Origin: Lateolabrax maculatus
Lineage: Eukaryota; Chordata; Actinopteri; Acropomatiformes; Lateolabracidae
DNA: 64,000 nt
Direction of reading: 5' to 3'
Assembly: GCA_031216445.1 (NCBI GenBank)
Contig: CM062214.1
Location: 15,096,001 to 15,160,000 of the forward strand
Notes under the pieces: model-generated
The model's database searches: none
Told to the model about the DNA's origin: nothing
Seen by the model: the letters and a program-made list of their open reading frames with translations, nothing else
Part shown: positions 51,108 through 61,997 of the stretch, in pieces
Numbering within the stretch: position 1 is the first letter of the stretch
Layout: every line of letters starts with the position of its first letter
Translations under genes and position numbers: made by a program

Positions 51108-54100
51108 ATGGAGAATGGCAGGGCCCAGTTTCCATTTCCCTACCAGCCCTATAACATCCAGGAGGAGTTCATGCGAGCCCTGTACAGTGCACTTGACCAG
51201 GGCAAAGTTGGCATCTTTGAAAGTCCAACTGGAACGGTGTGTATGTGTATAAGATGCAGAGGCCGTTAAATCTTTATTGATCATTTTGTGTTTTCAACAT
51301 GTACGTCCTTTAACCCAGGGCAAGTCTCTGAGTCTGATATGTGGAGCGCTGAGCTGGCTCACAGACTACGAGGAGAAGAGGAGCAGGGAGGCAGCGGCTC
51401 TGCTGCAGGAAGGCGAAGCAGCTCTTTCCACTTCTGCTGCTCAGTCCTCTGCTACCAGCTCCTCAGCAGAGCCTGACTGGATAACTGATTTTGTTCAAAA
51501 AAAGGCAGAACGTGATTTGGTGTCCAAGTTGAAGGTAAGAATGTCAATATATTTCAGATGTGACCTTGGCGTGGGTCTCTGGGAATTTAGTTGTTTTTTT
51601 TTTCCGCCTGCTTAGCTTTTGAATGTTATTGTATGTTTTTGTGTGTCAGGAAGAAGAATTGAAAAGAAAGAAGAGGGAAGAACGATTAGAAATGATCAGA
51701 AACAACGCTCAACTGAAGTATGCAATGAAAAGAAAAGTAAGTGATCTTACACAAGGACATTTTAAAGAGCCCAAGCATCGGAAATGTACACAAAAATTAC
51801 AATGACTGTAAGTTGAGTCACTACAACTTTCTGTGTATGTGCCTGTAGAGCTGTGAAGATGACGAAGCATTCAAGTTGCTCCAGCTCACTAAAGAGGAAC
51901 AAACAGAGACACAAGGAGATCAAGAGGACGAGGAGCTCATCATTGCAGAATATGAGAGTGACGACGAGTCAAAGACCAGGAGCAGGTGAGGACTGCCATT
52001 AATTGGTTACCAATCGTATCAATGCTCATCACAAGGAGAAACTGAAATGAACAGACAATGACAGAAGGGCGTGTTTGCTCTCACGCTCAGATTTTGTGGC
52101 GCTGAGGATGACTCCGATGATGAACTGGTTGAAGAACACGTTGCTAAGGTGTGCGAGAGAGACATTTCACATTATAACTGTAAGATTGAGTGTCCTCTGA
52201 TATAAAACCTAATAATAATGAGTGCCACACATTACCCTGAAGTGAGGCTATATACATGTGCTTGCTCTTAGATTTACTACTGCAGTCGCACTCACTCCCA
52301 GCTGGCCCAATTTGTCCATGAGGTTCAAAAGAGCCCCTTCAGCAAGGACATCAGCCTAGTCACACTGGGCTCACGGCAGGTATGTGTATGCATACACACA
52401 CATACACACGCAAAGACCACCAGTAAATGGGTTGGCGTTAAATTTTAGTATATTTGGTTAAATCTCATCCATTTTGAATATGAATAGAAAATAATTTATG
52501 TAAGGACTACAAGCAGTACTTGTAAATGAACAGAGAGAGGTTTGCATGATGGACAGCAGAAGTTCTCTTTCCAGTGTCTAGATTATTTATAACAAATTAA
52601 AACTTGTATATTATAAAATGTATACACTGGTTAACAGCTGTAAGACCAATTTGCAGTCTGCTACAGGCTACAGGTGGTCTGTTTACAATAAAACAAATTC
52701 CAGAATTGCTTTATATCTTTCTTACTTGTATTTTGTAATTTAAGGTGAATTACAAAACATGTGATCAAATGGCCAGAGACTGTAATTAGAGTACTAAAAT
52801 TCAGGGTGTACAAAAAAATGGTATATTGCATCTACATTTCTATCCATCCCACACAAAATTAAACTGGAACCGTTATTTCTATTCAGTCCATAAAGCATGT
52901 TTTGTTAACCCTGACACCCAACAGTATCTGAACCTTTTTCAGAACCTGTGTATCAATGAGGAGGTGCGTCGCCTGGGCAGCATCCAGCGCATTAACGACC
53001 GCTGCATGGAGATGCAGAAAAACAAACATGGTGAGAGCCCTTCACACACTAACTCCAAGACTATTGATCTCACAGAAGAACATTTCCAGCTAAGCTTGTT
53101 ATTTATTTTTTTTTATTTAACCTGTGTTTGAAACAGGAAAGCTCTGATGAGATTAAAAAAAGATAGGTAGCAATAACACTGAGTTACAGACAAACAACAA
53201 TAGATAACACAGCTAACACAAAATCAGAATTAAACAGAAATGCTTTATATAAAATTCTGAATAATATTTCTAATGAAATCAATAATCTTAGAACCAAAAT
53301 AGCACCGTAAAAGAACTCAACAGCTAAATTATAACCATATAATGACCTGTTTATCCTTGCAACACTGCCTGTTCTTCCATTTTGTAGAGAAGCAGAATCA
53401 TGAAGAGGGTGTAAAACGTAAGCGAGGCCCAGAAAAGAGTGTGTGTCCCTATAATAAAGCTTCAGCACTGCAGCAGATGAGGGATGACATTCTGGGGGCA
53501 GTCCACGATATAGAGCAGCTGCTGAAGCTGGGCAGAGAAACACATTCATGTCCTTACTACTCTACACGCCTTGCTGTTCCCCCTGCAAAGGTAACATTGT
53601 CCTCCATTCCTCTGTCTCAGTACTTTGGACATTGCTTGCTTGCTGTGCTGCGAACATCGCTTTAGGTTTTTCCTAACATCCTTAAAGTTAATCTGTTATA
53701 GCTATATTATAATAATCAATCGAATTAAAGTATTTTTATTTATTCATTAGCTTTTTTTAAAAGCAGATTGAAGTTTTAATGTTAATCTGTATGCTCTATG
53801 TTTATTGTGTCTGCATAGTTGGTGGTGTTGCCCTATCAGATGTTGCTTCATGAAGCTACAAGAAGGGCAGCAGGGGTCCAGCTGAAAGGGCAGGTACGAT
53901 AAGATCCGGTTATTTTGATCATTCAGATTCTGTCACAGACGTTTCTGCTTGCTAATAATGTTAAAAACACAATTTTCATATGTAGTTTAACCTCTGGCAC
54001 AGACCAGTAATATTTCTGAACAAAAATGTAAAAACAAAACCAGTATGATTGTGGGGTACTTGAGACTGTTTCCTTATAATTCTGTCATACTTTCATCAGT

Positions 54101-57100
54101 TTCTCCAATTTCAAGTTGAATTGATTTGGTATTTTACTGACAGCCGAAATGTTTTTTTGTTTTTTGAATGTTTATGAATTTTTTTTATTTTTTTCAGGTG
54201 GTGATCATCGATGAAGCTCATAATCTCAGTGACACCCTCTCCTGTATACACAGTGCAGAGCTCACTGGAGCACAGGTATACACATTCATGCACATCGTGT
54301 ACAAAATGTAGGTTTAAATTATGCCTGTTCTCTGTAATATGCTAAAATGTGATACTTTTACAGCTTTGCCGGGCCCACTCTCAGCTCACCCAGTACGCTG
54401 ACCGCTATAAGTGAGTATATATTGACAGACTCACACACTGCACTCATTTACAAATTAAATATCGTATTACTTCCTGACTCTTGATTTTTTTGTTTCTACA
54501 ACATCAGGAGCAGACTGAAGGCAAAGAACCTGATGTACATCAAACAGATTCTGTTTGTGATTGAGGGGCTTGTCCAGGTGCTGGGAGGTGAGTGTGTTGG
54601 GGCTCAAATTAATTTTTTTATTATTGATTATTGCCAGTCTTCAACGTGGGTAGGAGGGTGAATGGCTGGACAATGCACATATGACATTTCAATGATGATG
54701 ATGATGATGTATGGAAATGTTATCCTTACAGGTAAGGTGGGGCAGAATCCACAGAGCCAGACTACGCAAACAGGTCAGTAAATAATACACACACGTAAAC
54801 ACACACTAATACACATCTAAGCAGAAATTGCTAACCAGTCATCTTCATCTTTTAGGAACTGAAATGCTTACCATCAACAACTTCCTCTTCAAGGCTCAGA
54901 TCGACAATATCAACTTGTTTAAGGTAGTTATAATGCTGTTAAAAAACACAGTCATGGCTTCTAAACAACCTATCCAAACTGCAAACTCTGATTCTGTCAA
55001 TGCCACTCTCACTTTAGTTACAGAGATACTTTGAGAAGAGCATGATCAGCAGAAAAGTAAGTGTTTAATATGTATGTATGTATGTATTGATTTATGCCTC
55101 ATATAAATACTGTCCAGTTGTGAGAGTGATCTACTGAAAAATCTAATTAAAACCACACGTGTCCTCTCTCTGCAGTTGGTTGGCTTTGTGGAGAAGTATG
55201 CAGGATCAGGTGTGAGTCTGCACACTCAGAGCAGCTCCAACAAGGAGAACCGGCGAACAGAAGGCTTAAACCGCTACCTTCAAACACTACAGAGCAGCCA
55301 GAGCACAGCGCAAGGTCAGAGGGCTGATGTTTGTGTCACCCACATATTAAAAACAAACCTCCTCATTGCAGACATGTGGTATTAGGGTAGCAACATTAAA
55401 TCATTTATTGAAAGAAATGGGATCCTTTTGAATTGGGGTTTTACAACAACTTTACAGGGACTAAGAATTTTTCGCAGACAGTACACACAGTTGAACTTCT
55501 ACCACATTTCCTTGTTTGTAAAATGCACAGGCAAGATAATAAATATCATGCATGTTGTTATCAAACTGCAGAACTAGCATGTTGCTAAAGAGAAGACATT
55601 GAGAGCTTGATAAGCTGTAATTGGTGCTTTTGCATGTACAGATATAGTTCTTTTCACACCATAGCCATGCCCTTCGAATCCAGCCATTTCTCACACTCTG
55701 GCATTTAGCAATCAACAGACACTGAATAATGCAGCATTCCTCTGGTTGTTCATTATGATTATCTGTTCCGTCTGCTCCCACGTGTGCAGTTCCTTCAGCA
55801 GACCAGCAGGGGTCTGTAGAGGCAGAGAAAGTGCTGTCTGCATCTCCCATGATGCAGGTGGAAGGTTTTTTCACGGCTCTCACCAACAGCAACACTGACG
55901 GCAGAGTGGTGGTGTACAGACAAGGTACCGTTTTAAAAGCACAATGCCAAATAAAGGACAGTGATGAAATCAACGTGTTATAGAATGCCCCATTTGTTTT
56001 ACGTCCAGGTACTTTGTCAGAGAGCAGTGTCAAGTTCCTACTGTTGAATCCAGCGGTCCACTTTGCCCAGGTGCTAAAGGAGTGCAGATCTGTCATCATC
56101 GCAGGAGGAACCATGCAGCCTGCAAGTTATTTTAAATCCACTAAAATGAACTAAGCCTTTGTTGTGTACATTTTATAATTCTAAAAGATGTTGTATGTAG
56201 GTTTCAGACTTCAAACAAGAGCTTCTGTTTTCTGCTGGAGTGGGAGAGGAACGCATCACTGAGTTTTCCTGTGGTGAGTGGCCCATTTTATAACACCGCA
56301 GTACTTTGTGGAGTTTCTCTTTTTGTGTTTTTATTATGCACTCTCTCTTAGTGATGTGTTTTATCAAAATTTCTGTTTGTGGCAATTTTTGATGAATAAT
56401 ATAATGCTTGACAAGAACTCAAATAATAGCCAAATTTTAGTATGAGCACTAATTTTCTGTTGGGTTTTGCACTGACTGACTACATATAAGAATCATGTTG
56501 TGAACTTGCACCTGGTTCAAGTGATGGAAGTGACAGATTATATCAGAACTGAACAAAGAGTGATGAAGTGGTACAAACAAACAAGACATCTCGTGAACAA
56601 AACCATGAAGTAACAGATTCTATATTGAGGATCATTTGAAAATTACATTTGCTGTCTATCATCTCCCAAGTTATATACTAAACTAGGATGATTGTTGTAT
56701 CATAAGCCACCTCAACAACACTTATGCTCCTGTTGGGTTTATTGTTATTATTTGATCATGTAAAATTATTGTATATATTTGTATTGTTATATTTAAATGA
56801 AGGAAAATAACAAAATTACTTTTTGCCTGGAAACTTTTTCTGCAGGTCACGTAATTCCTCCCGAGAACATTCTTCCCCTCGTCTTATGCAGCGGTCCATC
56901 TGGTCAGGAGCTGGATTTTACTTTCCAAAACAGAGACTCTCCACGCATGGTAACACACACACACACATACACATATTTTTTTATTAACTTCTTTCTGTAA
57001 TATCATTTAATGTAGCTGCATTGTTTACACATGCGCTGCTGTAAATTTGGGCCTGTTTGTTGACAGATGGACGAGACAGGGCGCATTCTCTCCAACATTT

Positions 57101-58418
57101 GTAACGTGGTCCCAGGCGGGGTCGTGTGCTTCTTCCCTTCTTATGAGTACTCGAGGCGGATAGTTTCTCACTGGGAGGCCAGCGGAGCGCTGGCTCGGCT
57201 GGCTAACAAGAAGAAGGTACATCAGCAAAAAAAATGTAATTAAATGAGCTGACCCTAGAAAGCCTTCTGTATCACACCTTAACTCAAGGGCATAGTATTT
57301 TAAGGAAATTGTTCTTAAACTGAAAAGAGTCCCCTACAGTTTCCGTAAACTGCCACATTTACTTTCTCAGATCTTCCAGGAGCCAAAGAAAGCCAACCAG
57401 GTTGAGCAGGTGCTGAGCGAGTTCTCCCGCTGTATCCAGGTAAAACTGTTAATGTTCAAACATTGGCCTTCATCGCTGAGCATTGATAATATGTTCAGTA
57501 TGAGTGAATGCCTCTACCATTGACACTCGTATATGTTATGTTCCTTTTGTTAGAGGTGTGCTCCGGACAGCGGTGGGCTCACAGGAGCGTTGCTGTTCTC
57601 CGTGGTCGGAGGAAAGATGAGTGAGGGCATCAATTTCTCTGATGACCTGGGCAGGTGTGTGTAATACATGAGCACATCGACAGCCAGCAGTTGTATACTA
57701 TATAAAGTATATAATACTAAATGTTATTTTCTGTATGCATGTGATGACAGGTGTGTGGTGATGGTGGGAATGCCGTATCCCAACATCAAGTCCCCCGAGC
57801 TGCAGGAAAAGATGTCCTATCTGGACAAACACCTGGTGAGACTCTTAACTATCCTAATAGTCTTCACTGTATCCACAAACCTGCCAAAACAAGTACAGGG
57901 TCGTACTGAGATGAAGCTCATTGTCTGTCTCATAATAGTTTTGTTTGTTTTTTAGCCTCGCAGTGGAGGGAAGAGCCCTGGCCAAGCACTAATAGAAAAC
58001 CTCTGCATGAAGGCTGTCAATCAATCCATAGGTAATTATACAATATTCATAACAACAGATAATTATTGCAACAATTCTTTATTCCATAGGTGGCATGAAA
58101 GTAAGATTCATATGTGTTTGACTTCATCTGCCCAAAGGAAGAGCTATCCGTCACCGTGGCGACTATTCGTCCGTGGTGCTGTGTGACAGGCGTTACTCTC
58201 GACCTGCTACGCTCTCCAAGCTTCCCACATGGATCAAAGACCGCACCAACACATACACGGCTTTCGGCCCTGCTTTCGCTGCTTTACGGAAGGTGAGAAC
58301 CAAGGACACTTGTGTTCCCACTCTCAAACCGCTGTATCATGACTCATATGTATTAATATGTTGTCTCTGTACTCATCTTTCCTAGTTCTTCCTGGAGAAG
58401 AAGCAGAAGCAGACGTAG
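51108..58418 (+). CDS. ddx11: DDX11/ChlR1, iron-sulfur DEAH-box DNA helicase
   Basis: Twenty-seven exons, 895 aa: 51108-51236, 51319-51534, 51650-51736, 51849-51985, 52091-52148, 52272-52379, 52943-53030, 53388-53590, 53819-53893, 54198-54275, 54364-54410, 54508-54587, 54732-54773, 54856-54923, 55018-55056, 55176-55314, 55790-55924, 56009-56121, 56201-56273, 56846-56949, 57067-57216, 57371-57439, 57554-57654, 57751-57835, 57956-58031, 58138-58292, 58386-58418. Landmarks are FPFPYQPYNIQ (Q-like), SPTGTGKS (Walker A), IYYCSRTHSQL (motif Ia), four Fe-S cysteines (NLCIN, DRCME, SVCPYNK, SCPYYSTR), VVIIDEAHNL (DEAH), VGGKMSEGINFSD (motif V) and QSIGRAIRHRGD (motif VI). Human DDX11 is 906-970 aa. 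It is a 5'-3' SF2 helicase for cohesion and G-quadruplex resolution. The exon-18 donor is GC rather than GT (see findings). Confidence 0.97.
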
Positions 58419-59085
58419 CTTTGGGGAAACCCAGTACAACAGCGCCCACTGCAATTTTAGCAACCCAAGAAATTGAATGTGTTCTAGTTTCAAAAATAAT
58501 AATACTGAAAGATAAGATAAAAGATAAAAAAGAGGGCTTCTGTAATAAGTTCCTTATCAAAAGGTTGCCACAGCCCTTTTATGCTGCTTTGTGTTTACAT
58601 TCTTGAACATTTTGGAGCCATCCAACCACAGAGTGACCCTGGCTGGAGTTCAAGGGTCAACCAGGGAGGCAGTTTTTAAGTTAAGTTTTCAGTACATCAT
58701 ACATATCTTATTTCAGCATTTATATCTGTTACGTGTGTTCTGCTTTGGTTTGCTAACATCTCTGGTTTAGACAAGTGAAGATGACTTAGAGAATAATGAG
58801 TACAAGTATTTGATGGCAAACTGCAGACAAAGAGGCATTTATCAGATTGACTCAGGTCTTTCAGTCCTGCAATGCCCTTGAATTCAATCTGGAAAAAGTT
58901 AGAGACAAAAATGCCTCCTCCACTATTTTTAAATTCAGTATGTTGAAATGAATTACTGAAGCAACCACTACAAAGATATCAGGCGCAGCACTGGCTTAGA
59001 CATCCATGTCACTGATTTATCCTTGAAGAAGATATTAAATATTTAAAGCACTCAATGAACAGTGTTATGTAATGTAAAAATTAAT

Positions 59086-59091
59086 TTTATT
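59086..59091 (-). terminator. washc1: Candidate poly(A) signal of washc1
   Basis: AATAAA on the minus strand about 335 nt beyond the washc1 stop (59425). No better hexamer was seen between them, which would place the washc1 3' end inside the ddx11 3' UTR. Confidence 0.35.
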
Positions 59092-59195
59092 TTATAGAGA
59101 GGTGTTAGTGAAATGGTTCCATGATTTCATGGAGTGTTCTAACAATATCCCCTTGTTTAATTTTGTGAAAATATGTTTTACAATGAATGATTATC

Positions 59196-59201
59196 AATAA
59201 A
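59196..59201 (+). terminator. ddx11: Poly(A) signal of ddx11
   Basis: AATAAA about 780 nt after the stop codon at 58418, in AT-rich sequence, with GT-rich sequence (tttgtgttttagtg) just after it. It is the first good hexamer downstream and gives a 3' UTR ending near 59220. Confidence 0.6.
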
Positions 59202-59424
59202 TGGTTTTATCATTTGTGTTTTAGTGATATTTGATTCAGCTGGTTAGATAAACCAATTCACTTATCATTACAAAGCCCATTTTACACTGAAAGTTTCAAC
59301 AGTTTGAGAACTTTTTATAATATTGTTTAGTGATCGGAGGAAATATGTCCTTTGTACACAAAAATATCCAAGACTATCGAATGCTTCCGTTATCGGTGCT
59401 TTTAAGTGTTCTTCGCGCATCATG

Positions 59425-61946
59425 TTATGCTTCCCAGTCGTCATCGTCTGCAGTTGGCTGTGGAGCAGGAAGTGGTGGGATGACATCTGACATCCTGGCA
59501 AATGCGCCGCCAGTACCAGCAGGAGCGTCGCCCGACTCCCCACCCGCTGGACCCTTACCAGATATGCCTGCGGAGAGGACAGGACACACAAATTACTGCA
59601 CGCAGTTCCAACCACCTGGATCACTATTTTTCATCTCATGATGTAAAAAGGATCCTCACCTTTCCTTCGCATGGCGAGTTTATTGAAGAGATCACACATA
59701 AAGTCTCCACCACTAGATGCCACTCCCACTGCTGAGAGACAAAGACAGGCAGTTACTAAATAATCGTGCAATCAAAAGCAAAAATTTAAATTAGCAATTG
59801 GAGCAGTGAAACTGTTTCAGTCATTCCCAAGTGCTGCACTTCAAAGTAGAGCACATCATTACAATGAGACTTTTTATCTACTTAGTGTAAGCAGCTCTCT
59901 AAAAATTGAAGTGTTAGGGCGTGACCTGGCCAGCCAACCAGAAATGAAGGCAAAAATATGCTGTCTGATTTGAGTTCGGACAATTTAAAATACAACTGTA
60001 AACAATTTGACCTTTTAAAGAGTTTGGCATTTATAAAACAAAGGTCACATTGGCAGTGATGATAAACCTATGAGATATACACACCAGCACTGACATCCTG
60101 ACATGCAGTGTGACACATTGTACACCAATGAGTGAATGCTAACTAAGGACAGGACTGGTCGCGCTCTGCTTGGATTGTGTGACCTCATCATTGTAAAAGC
60201 TGCATCTTGCAGCAAGTTAACAGAACATGAGCAGGACCACGACTTCACTCAAACAATCGGACACCTTGCTCTTGCTCCTTCTGTTTCTTCTTCTCCATCT
60301 TGCGCTCTTTAATGTTGCGTAACTTGGCTTTGCCGATGCCTCCGGCGTTGCGGATGGACTCCAGGAGACTGGCACGGCTGTCTGACGGCTGAACCACCTC
60401 GCTGGGAGCACCAGACACAGGGCCTGCAGTCGGAAGAGAGACAGTCAGGGGTGGCAGTTTAATTTGGGTTTACGCCCATCAGTGTCAATTAGGTCAGTCT
60501 AATTTAGAGAGTGAATAGGGTTTCTGTGTGTGTGTGTGTCTGTGTGTGTGTGTACAAGGGAGGAGCAGTTTTTCACCACTTTAATACACCGTCAAGCTCG
60601 ATCATATTCCTCCAACTCTGCAGTGTGTAGCCAGTACAATATTTCTGATTTGCATGCAGGTGACGAACCTGAACTTGACGCTCGAGAGACTTCTGTGGTG
60701 CTGTCAGCGGGAGGAGGAGGAGGTGGAGGTGGTGGTGGAGGGGGAGCTCCTGCAGGAGTGGTGGGAGCAAAGGCAGGCTCAGGAGGAGGAGGGGGAGGCG
60801 GCGGTGGTGGAGGAGGTGGAATACTGGTTTGGAGCAGAGGTCCTGGAACAAAGAGATGAAGAGTCAGCTCAGAAACACAGTAACACCACAATGAGACAGT
60901 GAAAGCTGTGTGGGTGTGTACCAGCCGCGTTGCTCTCGTCAGAGAAGGAGGGCAGCTCAGGGATGTTGTGTGTGGGTCCTGACGGGGCGAAGCCAGGCCC
61001 GAGGTCCGCGCTGTAGGACAGGTCGTCTGCGATGCCTGGCAGGTCAGGCAAGTAGGATGGCACATCAATCTCGGGCACCTGGCCCAGGTCTGGCACATAG
61101 AAATACGACTCTGCTGTCTGTTAGAAAGGAAAGTTGACCAAGATGAATCATTAAATGTATCATTACATATCAAAAATATATATATATTTGATTAGTTAGT
61201 TAGTTAGTTTCGGTTGGAAAAGGGTGTTTGAGGTACCTGTCTCTCCAGTTGCTCTCTCTTCGTAATGGACGATGGTGCCTCAAACGGCTTCTCTTCTTTT
61301 TCTGTCTCTAGTGTCGTGTGTGTCTTTGTCACTGCTCCCGCCAGGGGATCGAGGAACACATACTTCTTATATCTTTAAAAACACACAAATCCAAAGATAC
61401 GAAGAAAAGATTTAAATGTAATCAGTGTTTACAGTTAGCATATGTCTCTGTTTGTGTGTGTGTGTGGACTCACAGGTTCTCTGTAGTATTAAAGAGCAGC
61501 AGGGAGCTGACGGATGAGATGTTGCGTGGCAGACTGCCAAGCCCCTCCTCTGTCTCATCCTCAGACTTTTTTTTATTGCTCACACACACTGGAAAATACA
61601 TCAACTTCTCCTGAAAGGAAGACACGCAGACATAGAGTGAGATCTGCAAAATGTCAAGTAGTTCTTAAATAACGCAAATCACAAATGCCACCAAAGTGCT
61701 CCTGCACACAGATGCACGCGCAATACCGAAATATATGGTCAGGGACATTGCTTCTGGGGGAAATTGAATAATGCATTTGTGGGATTGCCAGCAGTGTTTT
61801 TCATTTTCCCTCCCTCTCTGACAAATACACACACTAAAAAAAACAAAACACTTGCGAGACCAAGCACAAATGTGCCGCTGGTTTCGTAAAGTAACGGGGA
61901 AAAATGTGGTGTTCACTATAAATAATGCAGGAGTTTGTTCTTAGCT

Positions 61947-61997
<51 letters not shown>

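Noticed and set aside
55461..56114. 217-codon minus-strand open frame across ddx11 exons 18-19
   Set aside because: It is antisense to real ddx11 exons and spans an intron; no domain was seen.
60530..60902. Glycine-rich open frames on the plus strand near 60700-60850
   Set aside because: They are antisense shadows of the poly-proline exon of washc1.
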